From Primorskyibacter sedentarius (lineage in GTDB: Bacteria > Pseudomonadota > Alphaproteobacteria > Rhodobacterales > Rhodobacteraceae), in NCBI RefSeq assembly GCF_004342065.1, contig NZ_SLZU01000008.1, positions 1 through 64,000 on the forward strand: a DNA stretch of 64,000 bases, written 5' to 3'. A program made the position numbers and the translations under genes. Shown piece after piece: positions 26,009-34,127 of the stretch; position 1 is the stretch's first letter; the number at the start of each line of letters is the position of its first letter. Below the pieces are notes generated by a model. It did not search any database. It worked only from the letters and a program-made list of their open reading frames with translations, and was not told the origin of the DNA.

Positions 26009-27197
26009 CGCGTTGAGCCGCCCTCTTCAAAGACCACGTGACCCCCGGATTGACGCGTTCCGGGGGTTGCTTTTGGTCATGATCTTCATCGATCACGTGC
26101 CGGGCAACTGGTACGAGAACCTCACCCTGCGCAATCTGGGCTTTTCCGACGCTGCCGAGAGCTTTTTCATGATGTCCGGCATCGCGGCGGGGTTGGCCTA
26201 TTCATCCGGTATCGCGCGCTGGCGCGAAGCCGGCCTTTGGCAAGGGATCGCCCCGGTGTGGAAGCGCGCATGGGTGCTCTACCTCTCGCATATCTTCCTG
26301 ACATTGGCTGGAATTGCAATTTTTGCCATTGGCGCCGAGGCTTTCGGTTTGACCGAGCTCCTGACCAAGAACAACCTGCGTCAGGTCTTCGAAAACACCG
26401 GCCCCGCGATCATTGGTATCGTCACGCTCGGGCACCAAATCGGGTATGTCAACATCCTGCCCAGCTACAGTGTCCTGCTGCTTGTCGCACCTTTCGCAAT
26501 CCTCTTGGGTCAACACAGGCCATACGTGCTGTTATCTTTGGCGGTGATAATCTGGTTCTGCGCAGGGCTTTTTCGCATGACTTTTCCTGCCTATCCCAAT
26601 TCGGGCGGTTGGTTCTTCAATCCTGTGGCCTGGCAGCTGATCTTTACATTTGGACTTTTGACGGGGATTTCATTGCGCGACGGCAAGCGGTTCGTCCCCA
26701 GAAGCCGGGTCTTGTTTGCAGTGTCGGTAACATGGCTCGTCATCGTTCTGGCGTGGCGGTATGTCCCCGATTTTGGTCCGGCGCTGAACCACAAGATGGC
26801 GCAGCTTGGGTCACTCGGTGTGCCCTTCCACATCACGTCACACGACAAGACATACTTGCCGATGCTCCGCTTACTCCATGCCTTGTCGCTCATTTACGTC
26901 CTGTCCTGCCTGCCAATCGTCACTCGCATCAGCGCACATCCCTGGGTCGAGCCGCTACGCCTCATGGGCCGACAGGGTCTGCTCGTGTTTTCTGCTGGTG
27001 CTCTGCTGTCACTCGCCGGTCAGGCGACGCTTGTATTTTTCGATGACGTGGCGGTTGTGCCGTGGCTTTTCGTTCCGGCTGGAATTCTTGCGCTTTGGGC
27101 CATCGCATGGCTCGGCGATTGGAAACGACGCGCAGGGCAAGTTCAACGTCGTCCGGTCGAAGATGCGGGCCATGCGGGATCTGCAACAAATTCGTGA
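25995..27197 (+). CDS. opgC: OpgC, succinyl-type modifier of periplasmic glucans
   Basis: 400 residues from ATG 25995, inside the opgH end. It opens RDPRIDAFRGLLLVMIFIDH, the OpgC/acyltransferase-3-like first helix with Arg and catalytic-type His. Further segments FSDAAESFFMMSGIAAGLAY, YLSHIFLTLAG and LRLMGRQGLLVFSAG are typical of OpgC. About ten membrane helices are present. OpgC of Rhodobacter and E. coli adds succinyl residues to osmoregulated periplasmic glucans. It is the last gene of the opg operon. Confidence 0.9.
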   Translation: MSQVDALSRPLQRPRDPRIDAFRGLLLVMIFIDHVPGNWYENLTLRNLGFSDAAESFFMMSGIAAGLAYSSGIARWREAGLWQGIAPVWKRAWVLYLSHIFLTLAGIAIFAIGAEAFGLTELLTKNNLRQVFENTGPAIIGIVTLGHQIGYVNILPSYSVLLLVAPFAILLGQHRPYVLLSLAVIIWFCAGLFRMTFPAYPNSGGWFFNPVAWQLIFTFGLLTGISLRDGKRFVPRSRVLFAVSVTWLVIVLAWRYVPDFGPALNHKMAQLGSLGVPFHITSHDKTYLPMLRLLHALSLIYVLSCLPIVTRISAHPWVEPLRLMGRQGLLVFSAGALLSLAGQATLVFFDDVAVVPWLFVPAGILALWAIAWLGDWKRRAGQVQRRPVEDAGHAGSATNS

Positions 27198-27339
27198 CCT
27201 ACAAATTGTACGGCTTTCACGAGATTTCTAAAAAAAAATGGCTGCCGCCTGTAGGACCGACAACATGCTGTTCGGTGATTAGCGCCACCACATGCCGGGG
27301 CTGAACTCCGGGTTCTATTGTGTCGACGTCTACCCGGTT

Positions 27340-27500
27340 TGGGTCAAATGCTGATGCCGAGATCCCGCAGCTGCGGCCCAAACTGATCCTCGCCATGGGC
27401 GCCACCGCGACGCAATGCCTGTCTGCCAGTGGCTCCAACAACCTGTGTCGGCGCGGCAAATTTGAAGTCGAGCTGGATAGAGCGCTCGTGCTGATCATGA
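27340..27500 (+). pseudogene. Uracil-DNA glycosylase (family 4/5-like) fragment
   Basis: Translation gives EIPQLRPKLILAMGATATQC followed by LSASGSNNLCRRGKFEVE, matching the internal block RPK-x-I-x-A-x-GATA of UDG-superfamily proteins and the segment leading to the C-terminal H-P-S motif. Both ends are missing. It is fused in frame to the fragment that follows. Confidence 0.55.
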
Positions 27501-27509
27501 ACCGGAGGG

Positions 27510-27712
27510 TAGCACCCTCAAAGGATGAGCCCTATGACGAAGACACGAACGGCGCCTTTTTTCAGCTTTACTCGCAACCCTTTGCCGGTGGCATGTTCTT
27601 CGAAATTGTGCAGCGCAAGGAAGGATATGCAGGGTATGGCGCCCCCAACGCGCCCTTCCGGATCGCCGCGCAAAAACGGCTCATGCGTCCAAAGGGTATG
27701 CCAAAGAATTAG
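27510..27712 (+). pseudogene. C-terminal fragment of an HPPD-like dioxygenase domain
   Basis: Translation reads DTNGAFFQLYSQPFAGGMFF, EIVQRKEGYAGYGAPNAPFR, IAAQKRLMRPKGMPKN. This is the end of the 4-hydroxyphenylpyruvate-dioxygenase-like domain as found in bacterial bifunctional sugar isomerase/dioxygenase (dehydroshikimate dehydratase-type) proteins, including the metal-ligand Glu in FFEIVQR. Everything upstream is missing, so this is a relic with an intact stop. Confidence 0.6.
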
Positions 27713-28130
27713 ACGGCGTGGGTGTCGCCCGTACATCTTCGGACACATGCGAACAGAATGCTCCGCCCAAAGCGTCGATTTCCACTGACCCAGATCGGAG
27801 GGACGGCTGCGCGCAAGGCTTTCGGGTTGCTGAATTTTGATACTCAGCGATTTTTTTTCCAAAAAATTGAGAGGCTTACGATTCCAAGGCGTAACGATTT
27901 CCCGTTAGTAGAACGATACGGGTTAACAGACTTTGTCGGGTCATCCGATCATGCAAATCGCCATAGCCGGATAGCCAAATCCCATATTTTTTTGTAATGA
28001 ACCGGTGGTCCCGCGTTCCGCCAAAACCTTGCCATGCTGGCGTAATAAGTCAGCCGAAGACTGCTCGGGATACAGCCCGGCCGCGCGCCCCCCCAACCGT
28101 CTCCATCATGCCTTTGTTGATGGAAAGTTC
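27713..28130. other. Intergenic, AT-richer stretch
   Basis: About 420 bases with no recognisable gene. Poly-T and poly-A runs near 27850-27870 and 27987-27997 give it a lower GC content than its surroundings. Confidence 0.4.
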
Positions 28131-28598
28131 TCAGGGGTTAAGACCGTCCAATTCGCGGATCTGTCGGCAAGTCGGGTTGCACGACACAATGCTGCGCATA
28201 GTACCACGGTAGATACCCGCGCGATGCTGGGTTTCTTCGCTGACCAGAATGTCCCATTGCGTCTGGATCGTCCCGTTTGCGTCCAAAAGGATGATGTTGG
28301 TCCGCCCGGCAGCACGGGCCGTCAGCACAAGGCTGGTTGCATTGATGACAGATGTCGACACGATCGCCGGATCACCGACGATGACGGTGTCGAATGGCGC
28401 CGCAACCGCCTCAACCTGCGCCTCCCCCGCCGTGAGCTTCAGCAAAAGAGGCCGCACAGATCCGCTGCGAGACGCTTCCTGCGCGTGCAAGGGTGAAATC
28501 ATCGAACCCAGAATCAGTGCTGCCATGGCAGCGCGGTAGAAAAGATTCCGGACCTCTATACAGGGTCTCATGATGGCAGCTTTCGGGATTGTGCGCAT
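28131..28598 (-). CDS. Stand-alone pilus-assembly N-terminal (CpaC N-domain-like) protein
   Basis: 155 residues with a Sec signal peptide (NLFYRAAMAALILGSMISPLHAQ). The mature part LTAGEAQVEAVAAPFDTVIV, GDPAIVSTSVINATSLVLTA, GRTNIILLDANG is the pilus-formation N-terminal domain normally found at the start of CpaC/RcpA secretins (compare 34114-35553). No secretin domain follows. It is divergent from flp and probably helps assemble or dock the secretin. A later start at 28571 (MRPCIEV) is possible. Confidence 0.75.
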   Translation of the reverse strand: MRTIPKAAIMRPCIEVRNLFYRAAMAALILGSMISPLHAQEASRSGSVRPLLLKLTAGEAQVEAVAAPFDTVIVGDPAIVSTSVINATSLVLTARAAGRTNIILLDANGTIQTQWDILVSEETQHRAGIYRGTMRSIVSCNPTCRQIRELDGLNP

Positions 28599-28629
28599 GG
28601 TGAGTGACTAAATGCTCTCTTAGTTCACA

Positions 28630-28650
28630 AGCGGTTAACACCGCTCTTTT
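28630..28650 (+). terminator. Small hairpin with T-run upstream of flp
   Basis: AGCGGT-TAAC-ACCGCT followed by CTTTT. It may be a terminator or leader hairpin in the divergent region; the stem is only 6 bp. Confidence 0.2.
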
Positions 28651-28804
28651 CACGATATTTTTCCTGCGCTTCGCTGAATTCAACACATTCAAAACGTCCT
28701 ACCCGAGAGAGAAGTCCCTTAAATTGCTTTATATTCTTAAAGTGACGCGTTTCGAACGCTGTGGCTAGGGTGAAGAGGTCATCAAACATTCGAAAGGTAA
28801 TGAA

Positions 28805-29005
28805 ATGCTTTCCCTGACAACGAAAATCCAGTCCCTTCTGGCCGACAATCGCCGTATGCTCGCCGACCGGAACGGCGCGACCGCCATCGAATATGGCCTG
28901 ATCGCAGCCGGCGTTGCCCTTGTCGTCGTGGCAGCCATGACGCTTCTCGGCCCGCAGCTTACCGCAACCTTCGGCAAGCTCACTACAGCGCTGACGCCGA
29001 CCTAA
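28805..29005 (+). CDS. flp: Flp/Fap type IVb pilin
   Basis: 66 residues. The N-terminal leader ends before the hydrophobic helix GATAIEYGLIAAGVALVVVA, the Flp signature with the conserved Glu-Tyr pair of the mature pilin. It is processed by the prepilin peptidase encoded at 36238 and polymerised by the Tad machine encoded downstream. A short SD-like AAAGG precedes the ATG. A stable hairpin follows the gene, fitting higher expression of pilin than of the distal genes. Confidence 0.93.
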   Translation: MLSLTTKIQSLLADNRRMLADRNGATAIEYGLIAAGVALVVVAAMTLLGPQLTATFGKLTTALTPT

Positions 29006-29024
29006 GTCACCGTGGGCACAACAT

Positions 29025-29053
29025 GATCCGGGTCGTCCAAAGCGCCCCGGATC
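29025..29053 (+). terminator. Hairpin between flp and cpaF
   Basis: GATCCGGG at 29025-29032 and CCCGGATC at 29046-29053 form a perfect 8-bp stem 20 bases after the flp stop. There is no long T-run, so it may be a partial terminator or an mRNA-stabilising 3' structure of the pilin transcript. Confidence 0.45.
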
Positions 29054-29132
29054 TGCATTTCCAACCACGCCATTCGTGTCCGGAAATCTTTTGACACGAA
29101 CCCAGCCACGCAATGCACTACAGGAGGCAGAC

Positions 29133-30575
29133 GTGTCATTCGGACGGGCTCTCCCGATCAACAGGATACGGCAGAACGATCACACGCCGGATGCCCTCCC
29201 CCCGACTGCCCCGCCAAAACCCGCTGGACAATCGCGGGATAACGCTGCCCCTCCGGCAACGGCCGCCACTGATCAAAGCGAATTCTATGCGGTGAAATCC
29301 GAGGTTTTCGTCGCGCTAGTCGACGCGGTCGAACTGTCGCGCATCGCTCATACCAGCGCCGAGAAGGCCGCCAAAGAGATCGGCGCCGTGGTCGGCGAGA
29401 TCATTCAGGAAAAGCGCTTGCCGCTGTCGACGGCTGAGCAGGAAGCACTCGTTGCCAGCATTGTCGATGACGTGCTGGGATACGGGCCGCTCGAGCCATT
29501 GCTGCGCCGCGACGATATCTCTGACATCATGGTCAACGGCGCCGAAGACATCTTCATCGAGGTCGACGGGAAGACCCGGAAGACTGACATCCGGTTTCAA
29601 AGCAATGAACATCTGCTGAACGTCTGCCAGCGGATCGTCAGCCAAATCGGACGTCGGGTCGATGAAAGCTCGCCGATCTGTGATGCGCGCCTTCAGGACG
29701 GCAGCCGGGTCAATGTGATCGCGCCGCCCTTGGCCGTAGACGGTCCTACGCTGACCATCCGGAAATTCCGCAAAGACAAGCTGACCTTGGAAAATCTCGT
29801 CGGTTTCGGGTCAATCACTGAAGAAGGGGCAGAGATCCTTCGGGTTATCGGTCGCGTGCGCTGCAACACGCTGATCTCCGGCGGCACGGGGTCGGGAAAA
29901 ACCACGCTGCTCAACTGCCTGACGCGTTCGATAGACGCAGATGAACGCATCGTGACCTGCGAAGATGCGGCAGAACTGCAATTGCAGCAGCCGCATGTGG
30001 TGCGGCTGGAAACGCGGCCGGCAAATATCGAGGGCAAGGGCGAGGTCACCATGCGCGATCTTGTCAAAAACTGTCTGAGGATGCGGCCCGAAAGGATCAT
30101 CGTGGGCGAGGTGCGCGGCGGCGAGGCGTTCGACCTGTTGCAGGCGATGAACACCGGTCACGATGGCTCCATGGGCACGCTGCACGCGAATTCTCCGCGC
30201 GAGGCGCTCAGCCGGATGGAGTCGATGATCGCAGCGGGCGGGGTGAACCTGCCGCCGCGCACGATCCGCGAGATGATCGTCTCGTCAATCGACGTGATCG
30301 TGCAGGCCAGCCGTTTGCGCGACGGCCGCAGGGTCATCACCCATATCACCGAGGTCCTGGGGATGGAGGGAGATGTGATCACCACGCAGGATCTCTTTAT
30401 CTACGAAATTACGGGCGAAGATGCGGATGGCAAGGTTGCTGGCCGACACCGTTCTAACGGAGCAGGCAGACCGGGATTCTGGGACCGGGCGCTCTATTAC
30501 AACGAACAGGAACGGTTGACCAAGGCGCTGGACGATTCCGACCGACGGATCAAGCGAAGGGGGTTGGATAGCTGA
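29133..30575 (+). CDS. cpaF: Tad secretion ATPase CpaF/TadA
   Basis: GTG at 29133, five bases after AGGAGG, is the clear start (480 residues), although the frame is open from 29076. The protein shows YGPLEPLLRRDDISDIMVNG, Walker A SGGTGSGKTTLL (near 248-259), the Asp box CEDAAELQL, RLETRPANIEGKGEVTMRDL with the Walker B region PERIIVGEVRGGEA, and the His box GHDGSMGTLHANS. It powers Flp pilus assembly with TadB and TadC, which follow directly. Confidence 0.95.
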   Translation: MSFGRALPINRIRQNDHTPDALPPTAPPKPAGQSRDNAAPPATAATDQSEFYAVKSEVFVALVDAVELSRIAHTSAEKAAKEIGAVVGEIIQEKRLPLSTAEQEALVASIVDDVLGYGPLEPLLRRDDISDIMVNGAEDIFIEVDGKTRKTDIRFQSNEHLLNVCQRIVSQIGRRVDESSPICDARLQDGSRVNVIAPPLAVDGPTLTIRKFRKDKLTLENLVGFGSITEEGAEILRVIGRVRCNTLISGGTGSGKTTLLNCLTRSIDADERIVTCEDAAELQLQQPHVVRLETRPANIEGKGEVTMRDLVKNCLRMRPERIIVGEVRGGEAFDLLQAMNTGHDGSMGTLHANSPREALSRMESMIAAGGVNLPPRTIREMIVSSIDVIVQASRLRDGRRVITHITEVLGMEGDVITTQDLFIYEITGEDADGKVAGRHRSNGAGRPGFWDRALYYNEQERLTKALDDSDRRIKRRGLDS

Positions 30576-30576
30576 G

Positions 30577-31566
30577 ATGGCCCCGAACGTGGATCTCTTT
30601 CTTTTGATCGTTGCCGGCCTTGCCGCCAGTTCTGTGGCAGGTGGGCTTTTCGCAGTGACCCTGCCGCTCTTCTCGGTGCACAGGGCGCTTGCGCGGCGGA
30701 TCGATGCAATCTCGCGCGAAATCGTCATCGATACCGGCGCCGCTGGCGATGGGCGGTCGGCAGAGCACCGATCCATAAAGGAGACGCTCCGCGAGGTAGA
30801 AGAGGTGCGCCGTGCACGCAACCGCCGGGTGCTGATCCGACGGCTCCGCGAGGCGGGGCTCAACTGGTCGAAGCCACGTTATTATCTGTTATCAACCTTG
30901 CTCGGCCTGATGGGCGCCGCCATCGGTATCCTGCTCAACGACGGGCTGGTGGTTCCGGTGGGATTTGCGGCGGGGTTTGGCGTTGGCCTGCCCAGCCTTA
31001 TGCTCTCGATCCGCAAGACCCGGCGCATCAAGGCGGCAAGTGCGGAATTCCCGACAGCGATCGACATCGTGGTGCGCGGCGTGAAATCCGGATTGCCGCT
31101 CCGCGACTGCCTGCATATCATCGCGAACGAAACGCGCGATCCGTTGCGATCCGAGTTCCAGAAAATCCTGAACGACCTCAACGTAGGCCTGCCGATGGGC
31201 ACTGCGATCCAGCGCTTCGCTGAACGCGTGCCGCTGACAGAGGCCAATTTCCTTGCCATCGTCATCACCATCCAGTCGCGCACCGGGGGCAGTCTGGCAG
31301 AATCGCTCGACAACCTGTCGAACGTTCTGCGCGAGCGCAACAAGATGCGTGGCAAGATCAGGGCGATGAGTTCCGAGGCCAAAGCCTCTGGCGCGATTAT
31401 CGGCGCGTTGCCGATCCTTGTCGCGGGGATCATGACGGTCACCAGCCCCGACTACATCTCGGTTCTCTACACTGAAACCACCGGCAACATGATCCTTGCC
31501 GCCTCGGGCCTCTGGATGGGGACCGGCATTCTGGTCATGCGCAAGATGATCGCCTTCGATTTCTGA
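30577..31566 (+). CDS. tadB: Tad inner-membrane protein TadB
   Basis: 329 residues with a T2SSF domain; one N-terminal helix, a pair of helices near residues 100-130 and one at the end. AIDIVVRGVKSGLPLRDCLH and RTGGSLAESLDNLSNVLRER are the typical TadB/GspF segments. It starts one base after the cpaF stop and is followed one base later by tadC, so the three form one translational unit. TadB and TadC form the membrane platform of the pilus motor. Confidence 0.93.
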   Translation: MAPNVDLFLLIVAGLAASSVAGGLFAVTLPLFSVHRALARRIDAISREIVIDTGAAGDGRSAEHRSIKETLREVEEVRRARNRRVLIRRLREAGLNWSKPRYYLLSTLLGLMGAAIGILLNDGLVVPVGFAAGFGVGLPSLMLSIRKTRRIKAASAEFPTAIDIVVRGVKSGLPLRDCLHIIANETRDPLRSEFQKILNDLNVGLPMGTAIQRFAERVPLTEANFLAIVITIQSRTGGSLAESLDNLSNVLRERNKMRGKIRAMSSEAKASGAIIGALPILVAGIMTVTSPDYISVLYTETTGNMILAASGLWMGTGILVMRKMIAFDF

Positions 31567-31567
31567 C

Positions 31568-32539
31568 ATGCTCCATTTATTCGCTGACATGATCGAAAAC
31601 CCCGAACGGATGATCCCCGTCATAGCGGCCCTGTCGGGCATCGCCGGAGTTCTGGCAACGGCCTTGCCCTACCTGCGCCGCGATAATTTCGGCCGACGGC
31701 TTGCCTCCGTCGCCGAAGAACGCGGGCAATTGGCCCAACGTGCGCGCAATGAACAACGGGGCCAATCCGAAACACAGAAGCTGCGCCGCAACGCGCCCAA
31801 ACGGACCTACCAGGTGATCGTCGACGCGCTCAACCTGTCGGCAAAACTCGAAGACGCAGGCATCGCGGCGCGGCTGCAACGCGCAGGGTTCCGGGGGCGC
31901 CGTGCCGTCATCCAGTTCCTGGCCCTTCGGATCATCATGATGGTTGCCTTCGCCGTTATTGCCCTGTTCTACAGCACCGTCGTTCTTAAGCTGCCTTACC
32001 CTCTGCCAGTTCACCTTCTGATCGGCGTCGCTGCGGCGGCGATTGGCTATGGCGGCCCCGCTCTTTACGTCACCAACACCATTTCGAAGCGGCAGTCAGA
32101 GATCAGGCGAAACTGGCCAGACTCGCTTGATCTGATGCTGATCTGCGTGGAATCCGGGATGCCGATCGAAGGGGCGTTTCGCAAGGTCGCGGAAGAAATC
32201 GGCGCTTCCAGCCCCGTTTTGGCGGAAGAGCTGAGCGTCACGACTGCCGAGCTCACCTATCTTCAGGATCGAAGAAACGCCTATGAAGGGCTCGCGCGGC
32301 GCACAGATCTGGAATCGGTCCGTGGCGTTGTGACCAGCTTGATCCAGGCCGAGAAACACGGCACACCGCTTGGCCGGGCGCTGCGCGTCCTGGCACAGGA
32401 AAGCCGCGACCAGCGGATGGCCGCAGCCGAAAAGAAAGCAGCGTCGTTACCGCCAAAGCTGACAGTGCCGATGATCTTGTTTTTCCTGCCCGTGCTGTTC
32501 GCCGTGATCATCTCGCCCGCCATCATGGAGATCTTCTGA
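31568..32539 (+). CDS. tadC: Tad inner-membrane protein TadC
   Basis: 323 residues, second T2SSF platform protein. SLDLMLICVESGMPIEGAFR and AEKHGTPLGRALRVLAQESR are characteristic, and the protein ends with a hydrophobic helix (MILFFLPVLFAVIISPAIM). It starts one base after tadB stops and ends one base before the TadG-like gene. Confidence 0.93.
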   Translation: MLHLFADMIENPERMIPVIAALSGIAGVLATALPYLRRDNFGRRLASVAEERGQLAQRARNEQRGQSETQKLRRNAPKRTYQVIVDALNLSAKLEDAGIAARLQRAGFRGRRAVIQFLALRIIMMVAFAVIALFYSTVVLKLPYPLPVHLLIGVAAAAIGYGGPALYVTNTISKRQSEIRRNWPDSLDLMLICVESGMPIEGAFRKVAEEIGASSPVLAEELSVTTAELTYLQDRRNAYEGLARRTDLESVRGVVTSLIQAEKHGTPLGRALRVLAQESRDQRMAAAEKKAASLPPKLTVPMILFFLPVLFAVIISPAIMEIF

Positions 32540-32540
32540 C

Positions 32541-33848
32541 ATGTGGCGGCGAGCGTTTTCATGGTCCTCGCTTGGGTGTCATCTGCCGGTTGGCAGGTTG
32601 TTGCGTGACGAAAAGGGCAACATCGCCATCATCGGCGCATTGACGCTCCCCCTTCTTGTTGGCGGTTTCGCCTTGGGGGCGGAGGCGGGGTATTGGTATT
32701 CCGAACAGCGCAAGCTTCAGAATGCCGCCGATATTGCTGCGCATGCGGGGGGTGTCGCGCTGCGATCTGGCGCAAGCGTGGCCACACAGATCGCCAGCGC
32801 CCGTGACGTCGCTGCGGCGTCCGGCCATGACGCGGCATTGGGCGCGCTCGTGCTGAATTCGCCCCCCCTGGCGGGCGCCTATACAGGCGACCCCACAGCC
32901 GTCGAGGTTATCCTCCCCCGCCTGCAAGAGCGTTACTTCTCCAAGGCGATCACCACCACACCGCTGCGCATGGCAGGGCGCGCCGTCGCCGCAATAACCG
33001 CCGGATCGCGGGCCTGTTTGCTCGCCCTGTCGCCCACCAGCGCAGGCGCGGTCACGGTGACCGGCTCTGCCGAGGTCCGGTTCACCGGTTGCGACATTGC
33101 GTCGAATTCCAATGCAAGCGATGCCTTCCTGATGTCGGGAGGTGCAGCCGTGGTCACAACCGGCTGCGTTCATACGGTCGGCGGGGTCAGCGCCACCGGC
33201 AACCTTACCCTGACAGACTGCGCAACGCCGCATCAGCAGGCGCCAGTCGTCCGCGACCCATATGCAGGCATGGCCGAACCGACGGTCACCGGCACCTGTC
33301 AGCCATCCACCACCGTCGGCAAGAACAACAAGTCAACGCAGCTGACCCCGGTTGAGAACCATCCCAGCGGGCTGAAATCCATGCGGTTTTGCGGAGGGTT
33401 GAAGCTGCTTGGTGACGTCGACCTTGATCCGGGGCTTTATATCGTTGATGGCGGTGATTTTGAATTGCGCGCAACCACCGTGGCACAAGGTACTGACGTG
33501 ACCTTCTACCTCACCAATGGCGCGCGCGCGGTGATCAACGGCAGCGCCACGCTTGACCTCTCCGCCCCCACGACAGGCCCTTTCGCGGGCGTCATCATTT
33601 ACAGCAGCCGCGGTGACACGTCCGTGTCACATAAAATCAATGGCAATTCGAGCTCCATCTTAAATGGCGCTGTTTATTCACCGGCTGCAACGGTCGAGTA
33701 TTCGGGCAATTTCGGTGGGGCGGGCGGTTGCACGCAGCTTGTGGTCAACACCATCACCTTTACCGGAAATTCAGAGCTCGTCGTGGACTGTCAGGCCGCA
33801 GGGACGCGCGATGTGATGGTGAATGAAAAGGTCGCGATAGTCGAATAG
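32541..33848 (+). CDS. TadG-like pilus-associated protein
   Basis: 435 residues. The N-terminus has the TadE/TadG-type motif RDEKGNIAIIGALTLPLLVG with a membrane helix and QRKLQNAADIAAHAGGVAL, as in Flp-type minor components. The remainder is a secreted beta-rich region with several cysteines (GSRACLLALSP, GCDIASNS, GCVHTVGG, DCATPH, GTCQPS, MRFCGG, GGCTQ, VVDCQ), probably disulfide-bonded. It lacks a clear von Willebrand A domain. It lies in the same operon as cpaF-tadBC and is the last gene before the inverted block. Confidence 0.75.
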   Translation: MWRRAFSWSSLGCHLPVGRLLRDEKGNIAIIGALTLPLLVGGFALGAEAGYWYSEQRKLQNAADIAAHAGGVALRSGASVATQIASARDVAAASGHDAALGALVLNSPPLAGAYTGDPTAVEVILPRLQERYFSKAITTTPLRMAGRAVAAITAGSRACLLALSPTSAGAVTVTGSAEVRFTGCDIASNSNASDAFLMSGGAAVVTTGCVHTVGGVSATGNLTLTDCATPHQQAPVVRDPYAGMAEPTVTGTCQPSTTVGKNNKSTQLTPVENHPSGLKSMRFCGGLKLLGDVDLDPGLYIVDGGDFELRATTVAQGTDVTFYLTNGARAVINGSATLDLSAPTTGPFAGVIIYSSRGDTSVSHKINGNSSSILNGAVYSPAATVEYSGNFGGAGGCTQLVVNTITFTGNSELVVDCQAAGTRDVMVNEKVAIVE

Positions 33849-33851
33849 GGA

Positions 33852-34127
33852 TCAGCCCTCTTCGCCCTCGGTCTGCGTCAATGGCGCCTGCGGCTCGGCG
33901 GGCGCGCCTGTCTGATAGCGGTCGATGACGCCGGAAATCCGTTGCCCCTCGCCACCGGGGTTGGCCGTTTGTCGATACCCCGCGCCGGGATTGACGGTTT
34001 GCACCTCTACGTTGTGACGCGGCGCGATCCCCGCGACGGGCGAGACACCGTCAGAGGCCGTCATCGGGTCCACGCAGCCTGCCAGCAGAAGGCAGGAAAG
34101 AAGAGCCGCGCGCCTATTTCCCGACAT
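33852..34127 (-). CDS. Small lipoprotein of the tad locus
   Basis: 91 residues from ATG 34127. It begins MSGNRRAALLSCLLLAGCVD, with lipobox LAGC at residues 15-18, and then a proline/glutamine-rich hydrophilic tail. The start overlaps the secretin gene end by 14 bases. In tad loci a small lipoprotein often helps the secretin reach the outer membrane; that role is inference. It is convergent with the TadG-like gene, with only 3 bases between stops. Confidence 0.7.
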   Translation of the reverse strand: MSGNRRAALLSCLLLAGCVDPMTASDGVSPVAGIAPRHNVEVQTVNPGAGYRQTANPGGEGQRISGVIDRYQTGAPAEPQAPLTQTEGEEG

